From contig JAHBYY010000009.1 of the NCBI GenBank assembly GCA_019635715.1, positions 1-64,000 of the forward strand: a stretch of 64,000 nt of DNA, in the 5' to 3' direction. The translations under genes were made by a program, and so were the position numbers. This document shows, in pieces, positions 1 to 10,110 of the stretch; position 1 is the stretch's first letter; every line of letters begins with the position of its first letter. Origin of the DNA: Rhizobiaceae bacterium (lineage in GTDB: Bacteria > Pseudomonadota > Alphaproteobacteria > Rhizobiales > Rhizobiaceae). Under the pieces are notes generated by a model. That model did not search any database and was not told the DNA's origin. It saw nothing but the letters and a program-made list of their open reading frames with translations.

Positions 1-1
1 C

Positions 2-349
2 CTAAATCGCGAAGCTCGTGCCGCAGCCGCAGGACGCGACGGCGTTGGGGTTGCGGATCTGGAAGGACTGACCCATCAGGTCATCGACGAAATCGATGAC
101 CGATCCGCCCATATAGACCAGCGACAGGTCGTCGATCAGCACGGTGGCGCCGTTGCGCTCGATTGCGACATCGTCGTCGTTGCGGGCGTCGGTCAGATCG
201 AATTTGTACGAGAAGCCGGAGCAGCCGCCGCCTTCGACCGAGACGCGCAGGGCGGTCTTGCCCGGTTCGCGCTCGAGGATTTTTGCGATCCGCTTCGCGG
301 CGGCGTCGGTCATGTCGACCTTCATGGCAGTCTTGGCGTCGGCGCCCAT
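2..349 (-). CDS. erpA: Iron-sulfur cluster insertion protein, ErpA/IscA (HesB) family
   Basis: A 115-residue A-type carrier that would receive Fe-S clusters and pass them to apo-enzymes in the cytoplasm. The three family cysteines are present: one in the GGGCSGFSY motif near the middle and two in the C-terminal CGCGTSF motif. The start at 349 is supported by an AAGGTGAT ribosome-binding sequence five bases upstream on the minus strand; an internal Met at 325 begins the conserved part. It is divergent from the dGTPase gene, with about 70 bp between them. The ErpA versus IscA assignment rests on the single-gene context without an isc cluster, so the symbol is likely but not certain. Confidence 0.9.
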   Translation of the reverse strand: MGADAKTAMKVDMTDAAAKRIAKILEREPGKTALRVSVEGGGCSGFSYKFDLTDARNDDDVAIERNGATVLIDDLSLVYMGGSVIDFVDDLMGQSFQIRNPNAVASCGCGTSFAI

Positions 350-421
350 GACATCACCTTGCGTTCCGATTCCAACGATAGGTATGAAGCGGGCAGGGGC
401 AAGTCAACCGGCGGCATTTCA

Positions 422-1642
422 ATGGCAGGAGAGGTCAGTCTCGGCGACATCGGCTTCGGCTATCGGCCGCGCGCGCCCTATGCGACCGACCCGGCGAAGA
501 GCCGTGGGCGCCTGTTCTCCGAGGTCGAAAGCCCGACCCGCACGCCGTTCCAGCGCGATCGCGACCGGATCATCCATTCCACCGCCTTCCGCCGCCTCAA
601 GCACAAGACGCAGGTGTTTCTCGCCGATGAGGGCGACCATTTCCGCACGCGGCTGACCCATACGATCGAGGTGGCGCAGATTGCCCGGGCTCTGGCGCGG
701 GCGCTGCGGGCCGACGAGGATCTGGCCGAGGCGCTGGCGCTGGTGCACGATTTCGGCCACACGCCGTTCGGCCATACCGGCGAGGACGCGCTGAACGCCA
801 AGATGGCCGGCTGGGGCGGGTTCGACCACAATGCGCAGTCGCTGCGCATCGTCACGCGCCTGGAGCGCCGCTATGCCGAATTCGACGGGCTGAACCTGAG
901 CTGGGAGACCCTCGAAGGCCTTGTCAAGCACAATGGTCCGCTGCTCGACGCCGAGGGCAGGGGACTTCATGGCCCGGTCCCGCAGTCGATCCTCGACTAC
1001 AACGAGCTTCACGACCTCGAACTGCATCGCCATGCGGGGATCGAGGCGCAGTGTGCGGCGGTGGCCGACGACATCGCCTACAACACGCACGACATCGACG
1101 ACGGCCTGCGTGCCGGACTGCTGAGCCTCGACATGCTGGACGAGCCTCGACTGCCGCGCATGCTGCTCGGCGAGGTGCGCAGCCGCTACCCGGCGCTCGA
1201 CCCGGTGCGGAGCGGACACGAGCTTCTGCGCCGCCAGATCACGCTGATGGTCGAGGACGTCATCGCCCATGCCGGCAGGACCTTGGCCGAGCTCAGGCCC
1301 TCGGACGTCGAAGCCGTTCGTGGCGCGGGCCGCACCATCGTCACCTTCTCGCCGGAGATGGCGGAGATGGAAAAGGAGCTCAAGAAATTCCTGTTCCGCA
1401 CGATCTATCGCCATGATGAGGTGATGCGGGTGCGCGCCGAGGCGGACGGCGTCGTGCGCGCGCTGTTCGACGCCTACTACGCCGATCCGCGCGCCATGCC
1501 CGAGGGGTGGCGCGAGGGGCTGGAGAGGGCGCAGCCGCGCGTGCGGGCGCGGCACGTGTCGGACTTCCTGGCGGGAATGACCGACAACTACGCCATCAAG
1601 GAATATGCTCGCTTGTTTGACCGGACACCGGTTTTGCGATAG
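422..1642 (+). CDS. dgt: Deoxyguanosinetriphosphate triphosphohydrolase-like protein (HD domain)
   Basis: A 406-residue HD-superfamily dNTP triphosphohydrolase, predicted to cleave dNTPs to deoxynucleosides and tripolyphosphate. The metal-binding HD signature is visible: His80 in THTIEVAQ, then His109-Asp110 in [10 protein letters not shown], with a later Asp in [17 protein letters not shown]. The start was placed at ATG 422 ([14 protein letters not shown]); the frame stays open upstream to a TTG at 359, but those 21 residues look like non-coding sequence. Many alphaproteobacterial members are annotated as dGTPase-like because nucleotide preference is untested. It lies between erpA and argS, as in other rhizobia. 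Confidence 0.9.
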   Translation: MAGEVSLGDIGFGYRPRAPYATDPAKSRGRLFSEVESPTRTPFQRDRDRIIHSTAFRRLKHKTQVFLADEGDHFRTRLTHTIEVAQIARALARALRADEDLAEALALVHDFGHTPFGHTGEDALNAKMAGWGGFDHNAQSLRIVTRLERRYAEFDGLNLSWETLEGLVKHNGPLLDAEGRGLHGPVPQSILDYNELHDLELHRHAGIEAQCAAVADDIAYNTHDIDDGLRAGLLSLDMLDEPRLPRMLLGEVRSRYPALDPVRSGHELLRRQITLMVEDVIAHAGRTLAELRPSDVEAVRGAGRTIVTFSPEMAEMEKELKKFLFRTIYRHDEVMRVRAEADGVVRALFDAYYADPRAMPEGWREGLERAQPRVRARHVSDFLAGMTDNYAIKEYARLFDRTPVLR

Positions 1643-1705
1643 GGCGACCGCCAACAGGTGCCGGTCGTTTCGACCGTGCCGCCAGCCTCTCCGGGACCAC
1701 GCAGC

Positions 1706-3463
1706 ATGAATGTTTTTGCCGACTTCAACGAGCGGATCAGGAAAGCCGTGGAAGCCCTTGATCTGACGGACAAGGACGGAAACAGGGTCGATCTGGCGCG
1801 CGTCACCGTCGAGCCGCCGCGCGACGCCAGCCACGGCGACCTCGCCACGAATGCCGCGATGGTGCTGGCGAAGGCGGCCGGCCAGAACCCGCGCGCGCTG
1901 GGCGAGACGATCGCCGCCGCGCTGCGCGCCGACACGGACGTGGCGGAGGCCTCGGTGGCGGGTCCGGGCTTCGTCAACCTGCGCCTCAAGCCGGAATACT
2001 GGCAGCGCTACCTGGCCGACGTCGTGCGTCTGGGCGGCGATTTCGGCCGCTCGACCATGGGGGCCGGCCAAAGCGTCAACGTCGAATATGTGTCGGCCAA
2101 TCCGACCGGACCGATGCATGTCGGCCATTGCCGCGGCGCGGTGGTGGGCGATGCGGTCGCCAATCTGTTGGCCTTCGCCGGCTACTCGGTGGTCAAGGAA
2201 TATGTGATCAACGACGCCGGCGCCCAGATCGATGTGCTCGGACGGTCCGCCATGCTGCGCTACCGCGAGGCGCTCGGCGAGAATATCGGCGAGATCCCGT
2301 CCGGCCTCTATCCGGGCGACTATCTCGTGCCGGTCGGCCAGGCGCTGGCCGCCGAATTCGGCCGCCGCCTGCTCGACATGGCGGAGGAGGAAGCGCTTGC
2401 CATCGTCAAGGACCGCACCGTCGATGCGATGATGGCGATGATCCGGGACGATCTTGCGCTGCTCAACGTGCATCACGACGTGTTCTTCTCCGAGCGGACG
2501 CTGCATGCCGATGGCGCGACGGCGATCCGTGCGGCGATCGCCGACCTGACCCTCAAGGGCCACATCTACAAGGGCAAGCTGCCGCCGCCCAAAGGCGAGA
2601 AGCCGGACGACTGGGAAGACCGGGAGCAGACACTGTTCCGCTCCACCGAAGTCGGCGACGACATGGACCGTCCGCTGGTCAAGTCGGACGGCTCGTTCAC
2701 CTATTTCGCGGCCGACGTGGCCTATCTGAAGGACAAGGTGGACCGCGGTTTCGACCAGCTCATCTATGTGCTCGGCGCGGACCATGGCGGTTACGTCAAG
2801 CGGCTCGAGGCGCTGGCCAGGGCGGTCACCGATGGACGCGTCAAGCTGACCGTGCTGCTGTGCCAGCTCGTCAAGTTGTTCCGCGACGGCGAACCGGTGC
2901 GCATGTCGAAGCGTTCCGGCGAGTTCATCACGCTGCGCGAAGTCGTCGAGGAGGTGGGGCGCGACCCGATCCGCTTCATGATGCTCTACCGCAAGAGCGA
3001 TGCGCCGCTCGACTTCGATTTCGCCAAGGTGACCGAGCAGTCCAAGGACAACCCTGTCTTCTACGTGCAATATGCCTCGGCGCGCTGCCACTCGGTGTTC
3101 CGGCAGGCGCGGGAACACTTGGAAGGCTTCCGCTTCGATCCTGCGGCGTTTGCCGAGAATGTCTCGCTGCTCGACGACGACAGCGAGATCGCGCTGGTGC
3201 GCAAGATCGCCGAGTATCCGCGTCTGGTGGAGTCGGCCGCGCAGGCCCTGGAGCCGCACAGGCTTGCCTTCTACCTCTACGATCTCGCCAGCGCGTTCCA
3301 TGCCCAGTGGAACCGAGGCACCGAGAATCCGGACTTACGCTTTGTTAAGGTAAACAATCGAGAATTGACCAATGCGAGGCTCGGTCTTGTTCAGGCCGTA
3401 TCGGAGGTTCTCACTTCCGGGCTGGGGATGGTCGGAGCCGAAGCGCCGGTGGAAATGAGGTAG
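1706..3463 (+). CDS. argS: Arginyl-tRNA synthetase
   Basis: A 585-residue class I aminoacyl-tRNA synthetase that charges tRNA-Arg. The ATP-binding HIGH-type motif is HVGH at residues 138-141, following SANPTGPM, and the second signature is RMSKRSG near residue 400. An N-terminal Add1-like tRNA-binding region and a C-terminal DALR anticodon-binding domain flank the catalytic fold. The start at 1706 ([14 protein letters not shown]) matches the family; the upstream GTG at 1658 would add 16 unlikely residues. It lies 85 bp before the SPOR-domain gene. Confidence 0.96.
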   Translation: MNVFADFNERIRKAVEALDLTDKDGNRVDLARVTVEPPRDASHGDLATNAAMVLAKAAGQNPRALGETIAAALRADTDVAEASVAGPGFVNLRLKPEYWQRYLADVVRLGGDFGRSTMGAGQSVNVEYVSANPTGPMHVGHCRGAVVGDAVANLLAFAGYSVVKEYVINDAGAQIDVLGRSAMLRYREALGENIGEIPSGLYPGDYLVPVGQALAAEFGRRLLDMAEEEALAIVKDRTVDAMMAMIRDDLALLNVHHDVFFSERTLHADGATAIRAAIADLTLKGHIYKGKLPPPKGEKPDDWEDREQTLFRSTEVGDDMDRPLVKSDGSFTYFAADVAYLKDKVDRGFDQLIYVLGADHGGYVKRLEALARAVTDGRVKLTVLLCQLVKLFRDGEPVRMSKRSGEFITLREVVEEVGRDPIRFMMLYRKSDAPLDFDFAKVTEQSKDNPVFYVQYASARCHSVFRQAREHLEGFRFDPAAFAENVSLLDDDSEIALVRKIAEYPRLVESAAQALEPHRLAFYLYDLASAFHAQWNRGTENPDLRFVKVNNRELTNARLGLVQAVSEVLTSGLGMVGAEAPVEMR

Positions 3464-3548
3464 AAGCCACCTTTTGCCCACATTGGGTTGATAGGCGGCC
3501 TACCTCCGGTGCCGATGGCGCCGCAGTGGGTGTGTATCGGATAAAATT

Positions 3549-6149
3549 ATGGCGGATACAACGCAAAACAGGATGGCCAGCCAGGCGTCGACGGTCGATG
3601 ACGACCCGTTCGCCGAACTGACGCGGATCATGGGTTTCGACCCGCGCCAGCCGGTCAGCCGGCCGGCGGCGCAGCCGGCCGCGGCGCCTGTCCAGCAGCC
3701 GCCGGCGGAAACCGAATTCGACATCGATCTCGAGCGCGAACTGATGGGCGAATATTCCGACGCAGGCGCCTATGCCGGGTCGGACCAGTATGACGCCGCG
3801 CCCGAGGTCGACGTCTTTCAGGCCTCCCAGCCTGCCGGGCCGTCCGCGCTGCGCGCCGAGCCGGATTTCGATCTCGCGCAGGAGGCCTACGGTTCCGCGC
3901 CGAGCTCCGAGGTCTACGCGGCGGAGGAGCCGGACGTCGATCCCGCGCCTGTCCTCGCTGCGCGGCCCGCCGACCGATTTGAGGCCGATGTGGATTTGCC
4001 GCACCTGCCGCTCGCAGGCCGAGCCGACGCCACGGGCGTGGCGCCGCCGCCCTCCTTCGATGCGGCCCATGACGATGTGCTCGAGCAGACCCTGGAAAGC
4101 GAGCTGGACGTGCTGATCGGCAGCGAATTGCCGGCGCGGCAGGCGTCCGATGCCGCGCGCCACGCAGCCCCGGATGCCGACAACGGCTTTGCCGGCCGCT
4201 TCGATGCGATGGAGCCCGGCAGCGGCTTCGATGCGGCGGATGACCTCGACGCCGATGCCGTCGACCGGCGCGACGGATCGGATGAGGGCGCGGCTCCGCT
4301 CGCGGAGGTGGCGCGCCGCTGGAGCCTGCACACCGGTCCGCGTCCGGCCGTGCATCCCGGCGAACAGCCGCAATTCGTGGTATCGGCCGCGGCCCATGAG
4401 GGCTCCGGCGAGACTTTCGATCCGGCCTTCGACGATCACGCGTTTGACACCGCGATTTCGAACGGGCTGAATGGTGAGGATGCGCTCCGGCCTGACTGGG
4501 CCGCCGCAGCACCGGCAGATGTAACCGACGACAAGGTGGACGCTGTCATGCCGAGGGACGGTCACGATCCATACGCCGCGCTTGCCGCGCTTTCCGCCGA
4601 CCTGCAGGGGGCGGCGGCGTGGCAAGGTTCCGTGGTCCGGCCGGCGGATGCCGCTGCTGGCGGTTCGCGGCCCGCCGCCTATGGCGCGCCGGACATCGAG
4701 ACCATCGACGTTCCCGAACAGGCCGTCGCGCTTGCCGACGATCTCGACCTGCCTGAACTGGCGTTCGACGACGACCCTGCGCCGGCCTCGTCCTACGACG
4801 ACATCGACGCGGAATTCGCGAGCCTGCTCAACGAGATGAACTCGATCGACGCCGACGCGCCGGCGGTTTCCCGGCAGACGGAGCAGCCGGCCGCGCGCCC
4901 GGACTACGATCTCGACAGGGCTGCGATGGCGGCAGCGGGGATCGCTCTCGCAGCCGGTGCGCCGTCCAGCGACGGCAGGCGCTATGCGCCCGACGACTAC
5001 TACAGCGATGCCGCACCCGGTCAGCCTGCCGCCGGTGAGATGGCGGATATGGAATTCGCCTACGATCCAGACGCGGAAGAGGACATTCCTCCCGCCTATC
5101 AGGCCTCCGCGCCGAAGCCTTCGCGCGGCAAGGGGCTGATGGTGGCGGCGCTCGTTGCCGGCGTCGCGGCGCTCGGCGGTGTCGGCGCGCTGGCCCTGTC
5201 GTTCGGCAACGGAACCTCCGGCGAAGTGGCTCTTGTGCGGGCAGATCCGTCGCCCACCAAGGTCCGCCCGGAGAATCCGGGTGGTGCGACGATCCCCAAT
5301 CAGGACAACAAGGTTTATGACAGCGTGGCCGGCGCAGATGCGGCCGCGGAACCGACGCAGCGGACGCTGGTGCAAAGCGCCGAGACGCCGGTCGACCTGC
5401 CGAGCGGCGAAGACGATGTCGAGACGGCGGATGCGGGGATGCAGCCGGAGGACGGCCTGGCACCCGGTGTGACGATGGACGAGGCTGGCACGGCCAAGGG
5501 CGAGGACCGTGTCGAGCAGGCGGTCGCGGAGCCGGGGGTGGATTCGTCGGTGGAAGTCGCCGCCGTGCCGCCGCGCAAGGTGCGCACCATGATCGTCAAG
5601 GCCGATGGGACGCTGGTGGCCCGCGAGGAGCCTGCCACGACCGCGGCGACCGTCGACACGGCGAGCGAGAGCATGGTCGATCCGGCCGGGCCGACGCAGC
5701 TCGCCGCCGCCGATCCGGTCGACGTCACCGGCACAAATCCGTCGCCGGCGGTTGCGACGGCTCCCTCCAAGCAGCCGGCCCGCAAGACCAGCGTTACCCC
5801 CGTGGCGGCGCCGATCGCGCCCTCGCGGCCGTCCGATCAGCCCGTCGACATCGTCGGCGAGGTCCAGCCGCAGCAGGTGGCCGCCCTCGCACCGGCGGCA
5901 ACCGGCGGAAGCTGGGCCATGCAGATTGCCTCGCAGCCCAGCGAAGCCGCCGCGCAGGCGAGCTACAAGGATCTGTCGCGCCGCTATTCCGGCGTTCTCG
6001 GCGGCAAGCAGGCGAGCATCGTCAAGGCCGACATCGCCGGCAAGGGCACCTACTGGCGGGTGCGCGTGGCGGCGGCAAGCCGCGCCGATGCCGTCAAGAT
6101 GTGCGAAAGCTACAAGGCCGCCGGCGGAAGCTGCTTCGTTTCGAAGTAG
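3549..6149 (+). CDS. Large SPOR-domain envelope protein
   Basis: An 866-residue protein. Residues 1-525 are a long Ala/Asp/Glu/Pro-rich, probably disordered segment. A single membrane helix follows at about 529-551 (MVAALVAGVAALGGVGALAL), preceded by a basic SRGK stretch, so the N-terminal half should be cytoplasmic. A second low-complexity linker leads to a C-terminal SPOR domain at about 786-866 (SWAMQIASQPSE to GGSCFVSK). SPOR domains bind denuded peptidoglycan at division sites, so a role in septal or polar wall processing is likely. The cytoplasmic part is acidic with no recognisable catalytic domain. The gene ends at an intrinsic terminator. Confidence 0.85.
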   Translation: MADTTQNRMASQASTVDDDPFAELTRIMGFDPRQPVSRPAAQPAAAPVQQPPAETEFDIDLERELMGEYSDAGAYAGSDQYDAAPEVDVFQASQPAGPSALRAEPDFDLAQEAYGSAPSSEVYAAEEPDVDPAPVLAARPADRFEADVDLPHLPLAGRADATGVAPPPSFDAAHDDVLEQTLESELDVLIGSELPARQASDAARHAAPDADNGFAGRFDAMEPGSGFDAADDLDADAVDRRDGSDEGAAPLAEVARRWSLHTGPRPAVHPGEQPQFVVSAAAHEGSGETFDPAFDDHAFDTAISNGLNGEDALRPDWAAAAPADVTDDKVDAVMPRDGHDPYAALAALSADLQGAAAWQGSVVRPADAAAGGSRPAAYGAPDIETIDVPEQAVALADDLDLPELAFDDDPAPASSYDDIDAEFASLLNEMNSIDADAPAVSRQTEQPAARPDYDLDRAAMAAAGIALAAGAPSSDGRRYAPDDYYSDAAPGQPAAGEMADMEFAYDPDAEEDIPPAYQASAPKPSRGKGLMVAALVAGVAALGGVGALALSFGNGTSGEVALVRADPSPTKVRPENPGGATIPNQDNKVYDSVAGADAAAEPTQRTLVQSAETPVDLPSGEDDVETADAGMQPEDGLAPGVTMDEAGTAKGEDRVEQAVAEPGVDSSVEVAAVPPRKVRTMIVKADGTLVAREEPATTAATVDTASESMVDPAGPTQLAAADPVDVTGTNPSPAVATAPSKQPARKTSVTPVAAPIAPSRPSDQPVDIVGEVQPQQVAALAPAATGGSWAMQIASQPSEAAAQASYKDLSRRYSGVLGGKQASIVKADIAGKGTYWRVRVAAASRADAVKMCESYKAAGGSCFVSK

Positions 6150-6175
6150 CACCTTCGATATCGGCCGTCCTGTCG

Positions 6176-6204
6176 AACCGGCGCGGCCTGGCCGCGCCGG
6201 TTTT
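6176..6204 (+). terminator. Intrinsic terminator after the SPOR-domain gene
   Basis: A GC-rich perfect inverted repeat AACCGGCGCGG / CCGCGCCGGTT with a 5-base loop, followed by a short T run (TTTT), begins 27 bp after the SPOR stop codon. It would separate the argS/SPOR unit from scpAB. Confidence 0.7.
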
Positions 6205-6425
6205 GTCATGTCGGGCACACATCCGCCGGAGGGCTGCCCCCGGACCGCAAAATCGGCGGCTTTCTGGGGATTTCGTGGCGGATTGCGCGGTCGGCATTGT
6301 AGTTCGGGCCCATGTGGGGCTTGGTATCCTGGCGTGCATGCAGCAGGCGAGAGTTCGGATTTCGCCGTCCGCGCATCGAGAGTCTCGAGGATTTGGCCCG
6401 TACCGACCGGTTGACGCCCGTCCCC
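6205..6425 (+). other. Intergenic gap where nagZ is expected in relatives
   Basis: About 220 bp with no convincing coding sequence. In relatives such as Brucella and Mesorhizobium, from memory, nagZ (beta-N-acetylhexosaminidase) lies between the SPOR gene and scpA. No NagZ motif is visible in any frame here, so the gene appears cleanly absent from this location rather than degraded. Confidence 0.5.
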
Positions 6426-7223
6426 ATGGAAGCGCTCTGGGAGGAGCAGGGCGAAGCGCGCGCCATCGGCGAGCCCGAACTGGTGGTCGACGTCGCCGGC
6501 TTCGAAGGTCCGCTCGATCTGCTGCTGCATCTTGCCCGCAACCAGCGGGTCGACCTGTCGCGCATATCGGTCCTGGCGCTGGCCGAACAATATCTTGCCT
6601 TCATCGAGCGTGCGCGCGCGATCCGGCTGGAACTGGCGGCCGACTATCTGGTGATGGCGGCGTGGCTGGCGTTTCTGAAATCGCGCCTGCTGATTCCCCG
6701 GCAGGCGAGCGACGATGGCGAGAGCGGCGAGGAACTCGCGGCCGTCCTGCAGTTCCGGCTCAAGCGTCTGGAGGCGATGCGCGAGGCTGCGGCCCGCCTC
6801 GTCAACCGGAACCGGCTGGGACGCGACGTTTTCGCGCGCGGAGATCCGGAACTGGTCATCGTCGAGCAGCGCAACCGCTACTCCGCCAGCCTCTACGACC
6901 TGCTCACCGCCTATGCGATCCAGCGCCAGAAGAGGGCGGTCAGCAACGTCCAGATCGCGGCGCGCGGCGTCTGGTCGCTGAAGCAGGCGCGCGATATCCT
7001 GTTCCGGCTCATCGGTGCTGCCGGAGAGTGGACCGCGCTCGACACCTTCCTGATGGACTATCTCGTCGAGCCGTCGGAGCGGCGCACGGCGGTGGCGTCG
7101 ACCTTCGCGGCCTCCTTGGAGCTGGCGCGCGAGGGACGGGTGGAACTGCGTCAGGTTCGCGCCTTCGGCGGGCTGTACATGCGTAGCCGCCAGCCGGCGC
7201 CGCCGTCGCGCGAGGCAGAGTGA
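6426..7223 (+). CDS. scpA: Segregation and condensation protein A
   Basis: A 265-residue kleisin subunit that bridges SMC heads in the bacterial condensin complex. The N-terminal signature FEGPLDLLLHLARNQRVDL is clear and continues into the helical region with YLVMAAWLAFLKSRLLIP; the C-terminal winged-helix part ends the protein. The ATG at 6426 places the conserved motif about 20 residues in; the frame is open further upstream (to 6312) but that extension is not family-like. The stop overlaps the scpB start (TGATG), indicating translational coupling. The smc gene is not in this window. Confidence 0.93.
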   Translation: MEALWEEQGEARAIGEPELVVDVAGFEGPLDLLLHLARNQRVDLSRISVLALAEQYLAFIERARAIRLELAADYLVMAAWLAFLKSRLLIPRQASDDGESGEELAAVLQFRLKRLEAMREAAARLVNRNRLGRDVFARGDPELVIVEQRNRYSASLYDLLTAYAIQRQKRAVSNVQIAARGVWSLKQARDILFRLIGAAGEWTALDTFLMDYLVEPSERRTAVASTFAASLELAREGRVELRQVRAFGGLYMRSRQPAPPSREAE

Positions 7224-7945
7224 TGAACGAGGCGACAAAGGCGGGAGCAGCGGCGACCGACGATCCCCATGAGCTCAATCCCGCCGAACGCCTGCATCTG
7301 TCGCAGGCCCTGCGGGTGGCCGAGGCGATCGTTTTCGCCAGCGCCCAGCCCGTCAGCGAACAGCAGATCGCCGCGCGGATCGGCAGCGCGATTCCGGTCG
7401 CCACGGTGATGGCGGAGCTGCGCGCGGCCTATGCGCTTCGCGGCGTGAACCTCGTCAGGGTCGGAGATGGCTGGGCGTTCCGCACCGCTCCCGACCTTGC
7501 CTTCATGATGACGCGCGACACGGTCCAGCAGCGAAAGCTGTCGCGTGCGGCGCTCGAGGTTCTGGCGATCATCGCTTATCACCAGCCGGTGACCCGTGCC
7601 GAGATCGAGGACGTGCGCGGCGTCGAGACCTCGAAGGGGACGCTCGACCTTCTGCTCGAAACGGAATGGGTGCGCATGCGCGGCCGCCGCCGCACGCCGG
7701 GACGGCCGGTGACCTATGGGACGACCGACGCCTTTCTCGACCATTTCGGGCTCGAGGAGCTGCGCGATCTGCCCGGCATGGAGGAGCTCAAGGGAGCCGG
7801 CCTGCTGGCGGCGCGCATGCCGGCGAATTTCTCGGTGCCGCTGCCGCCGGCCGATCCGGATGCGCTGACCGAGGACGAGGATGCGCTGACCGACATCGAT
7901 CTCGAGGAACTCGGCCTTCTCACGCCCCGGGTCACGGAAGAGTGA
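7223..7945 (+). CDS. scpB: Segregation and condensation protein B
   Basis: A 240-residue ScpB homologue that forms the non-SMC part of condensin with ScpA. Tandem winged-helix domains include the family block LEVLAIIAYHQPVTRAEIE and the following RGVETSKGTLDLLLE. The ATG at 7223 shares a base with the scpA stop. A short acidic tail (DPDALTEDEDALTDIDLEE) ends the protein. A 226-bp gap follows before tatA. Confidence 0.93.
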   Translation: MNEATKAGAAATDDPHELNPAERLHLSQALRVAEAIVFASAQPVSEQQIAARIGSAIPVATVMAELRAAYALRGVNLVRVGDGWAFRTAPDLAFMMTRDTVQQRKLSRAALEVLAIIAYHQPVTRAEIEDVRGVETSKGTLDLLLETEWVRMRGRRRTPGRPVTYGTTDAFLDHFGLEELRDLPGMEELKGAGLLAARMPANFSVPLPPADPDALTEDEDALTDIDLEELGLLTPRVTEE

Positions 7946-8171
7946 CAGCCGCGCGCCACCGCCCCTGACGCGACGCGGCTCGGGATAACTGTCACAAAGC
8001 GTCGCCGTCGCGCGTGACAAGCGCCCGCTTCGTGCATACGGTGCGCGCGCGCCATCAACCACGGTGCGTCAAATCAGTCCCTTGCGGGCGTTTCCGCATA
8101 CGGTTCTGTTTGAATCGGACGGCGAAAGCGCATAGATCAGTCGCAGGATATGGATCGCGAGAGAGTTTGAC

Positions 8172-8405
8172 ATGGGTTCCTTTTCGATTTGGCACTGGCT
8201 GATCGTGCTGGTGGTGGTGCTGCTGCTGTTCGGCCGCGGCAAGATTCCCGAGCTGATGGGCGACATGGCCAAGGGCATCAAGAGCTTCAAGAAGGGCATG
8301 GGCGAAGAGGATGCGGACACGGCGAAGGCCGCCGAGCCGCGCACCGTCGAGCATCGTGCCGATGAGACCATCGGCGCGACGCCCGAAAAGACCAACAAGA
8401 GCTGA
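8172..8405 (+). CDS. tatA: Sec-independent translocase subunit TatA
   Basis: A 77-residue pore-forming component of the twin-arginine translocase. The N-terminal membrane helix ([15 protein letters not shown]) is followed by the [21 protein letters not shown] hinge and amphipathic helix, then a short charged tail. First gene of tatABC; tatB follows after 32 bp. The Tat pathway exports folded, cofactor-containing proteins. Confidence 0.96.
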   Translation: MGSFSIWHWLIVLVVVLLLFGRGKIPELMGDMAKGIKSFKKGMGEEDADTAKAAEPRTVEHRADETIGATPEKTNKS

Positions 8406-8437
8406 CGGTCCGCTCCCTGAAGCCGGATTGACGGGTC

Positions 8438-9148
8438 ATGTTTGACGTCGGTTGGAGTGAGATGCTCGTGATCGCGGTCGTGATGATCGTGGTCGTGGGC
8501 CCCAAGGATCTGCCGAAAATGCTGCGAACCTTTGGCAAGATGACTGCCAAGGTGCGCGGCATGGCCGGAGATTTCCAGAAGCAGTTCAACGAGGCGCTCA
8601 AGGAAGCCGAGCTCGACGACGTCAAGAAGTCGGTCGATTCGCTTCGCAGCATGAACCCTGCGAGCGAGATCAAGAAGCAGCTCAATCCGTTCGAGAAGGC
8701 GGCCGCCGATGTGCGGGCCGGGCTGCAGAGCGCCATGGCGCCCAAACCGTCGACGAGCTCCGCCGCGGCATCCCCAGCCGCTCATCAGGCCGAACCGCTG
8801 AAGACCGGCGCGGCTCCGATGCCCGGTGCCGAGGAGACGAAAGTCAACGGCGCCGCCTCGCTCGGCGCGCCGCCGCCCGACCTTGCGCAGCCGGTGGCGC
8901 CGTCCCCGGCCGCTGCGTCCGCGACACCGGTGGCCGGTGCCGCGGCTGCTCCGGCCACGCCCACCGCGCCGATCGCCGCCGCTGAAGTTCCGGCGCCGCC
9001 GGCCGCGCCGGCGAAGCCTGCGCGGGCTCGCCGGGCGGCCGCCGGCGCGACCGAGACGACGAAGACCGCCAGGGCGCCGGCCAAACGGGCGGCCGCCGCG
9101 CCGAAATCCACCGGCAGCCGCAAAAAATCATCGGAAGAGACCAAGTGA
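8438..9148 (+). CDS. tatB: Sec-independent translocase subunit TatB
   Basis: A 236-residue TatB. It starts with MFDVGWSEMLVIAVVMIVVVGPKDLP, typical of TatB, in which the conserved Glu sits in the membrane helix and is followed by the GPKDLPK hinge. A long amphipathic helix (about 25-90) precedes an extended Ala/Pro-rich, Lys-ending tail that is longer than in E. coli but common in rhizobia. Its TGA overlaps the GTG of tatC. Confidence 0.95.
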   Translation: MFDVGWSEMLVIAVVMIVVVGPKDLPKMLRTFGKMTAKVRGMAGDFQKQFNEALKEAELDDVKKSVDSLRSMNPASEIKKQLNPFEKAAADVRAGLQSAMAPKPSTSSAAASPAAHQAEPLKTGAAPMPGAEETKVNGAASLGAPPPDLAQPVAPSPAAASATPVAGAAAAPATPTAPIAAAEVPAPPAAPAKPARARRAAAGATETTKTARAPAKRAAAAPKSTGSRKKSSEETK

Positions 9149-9978
9149 CATCGAAAGACAAGGACGACATCGAGGCGTCGTCCGCGCCGCTGATCGAGCA
9201 TCTGATCGAGCTGCGCAAACGGCTGATGTGGTCGCTCGGCGGTTTCTTCATCGCGTTCCTGGTCTGCTTCTTCTTCGCCAAGCAGTTGTTCAACCTGCTG
9301 GTCCAGCCGTTCAAATGGGCGGTGCACTGGGCGGGGCTTCAGAACCAGCAGGTGGAACTGATCTACACCGCGCCGCAGGAATTCTTCTTCACGCAGATCA
9401 AGCTCGCCATGTTCGGCGGCCTGGTGATCGCCTTCCCGCTGATCGCCGCGCAGCTCTACAAATTCGTCGCTCCCGGCCTCTACCGCAACGAGCGTGCCGC
9501 ATTCCTGCCGTTCCTGATCGCCTCGCCGATCCTGTTCGTCATGGGCGGGGCGCTGGTCTATTTCTTCTTCACGCCGATGGTGATGTGGTTCTTCCTGGCC
9601 ATGCAGCAGGTCGGACCCGACCAGGACGTGCAGATTTCGCTGCTGCCGAAGGTGTCCGAATACCTCAGCCTGATCATGACGCTGATCTTCTCCTTCGGCC
9701 TGGTGTTCCAGCTCCCGGTGGTGACGACGCTGCTGGCGCGCGTCGGCCTGCTGACCTCCCAGGGTCTGAAAGAGAAGCGCAAATGGGCGATCGTGCTGGC
9801 CTTCGTCGTGGCGGCGGTACTTACGCCGCCGGACCCGATGAGCCAGATCGGCCTCGCGCTGCCGACGATCATCCTTTACGAGATCTCGATCTGGGCTGCC
9901 CGGATGATCGAGAAGAAGCGCCAGGAACAGGCGGCCGAGGCCGCGGCCGCGGACGAGCCGGCGGCACCGGCAAGCTGA
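9145..9978 (+). CDS. tatC: Sec-independent translocase subunit TatC
   Basis: A 277-residue polytopic TatC, the signal-peptide receptor of the Tat translocase. The N-terminal family motif LIEHLIELRKRL is followed by six predicted membrane helices; the APQEFFFTQIKLA and FGLVFQLP segments are also typical. The start is GTG at 9145 within a GTGA overlap with the tatB stop, so the two are translationally coupled. The C-terminus is an acidic/Ala-rich cytoplasmic tail. Confidence 0.96.
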   Translation: MTSKDKDDIEASSAPLIEHLIELRKRLMWSLGGFFIAFLVCFFFAKQLFNLLVQPFKWAVHWAGLQNQQVELIYTAPQEFFFTQIKLAMFGGLVIAFPLIAAQLYKFVAPGLYRNERAAFLPFLIASPILFVMGGALVYFFFTPMVMWFFLAMQQVGPDQDVQISLLPKVSEYLSLIMTLIFSFGLVFQLPVVTTLLARVGLLTSQGLKEKRKWAIVLAFVVAAVLTPPDPMSQIGLALPTIILYEISIWAARMIEKKRQEQAAEAAAADEPAAPAS

Positions 9979-10110
9979 ACGCCGCCGGCCGGCCTGACCC
10001 GGCCGGACACATGGTCCAGATGGCTATGCGACTGCCGAACGTTTGACAGCGCGCCAGCCCTCCGGCATGAGCGGCGCATAAATCATCACGTCGAACGGTC
10101 GATCTCGCCC

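Noticed and set aside
419-3301. A 960-codon open frame on the minus strand opposite dgt and argS
   Set aside because: It lies entirely antisense to two well-supported genes and shows only codon-bias composition.
3411-7238. A 1275-codon open frame on the minus strand opposite the SPOR gene and scpA
   Set aside because: Antisense shadow of genes with clear domains; Arg/Gly/His-rich composition and no recognisable motif.
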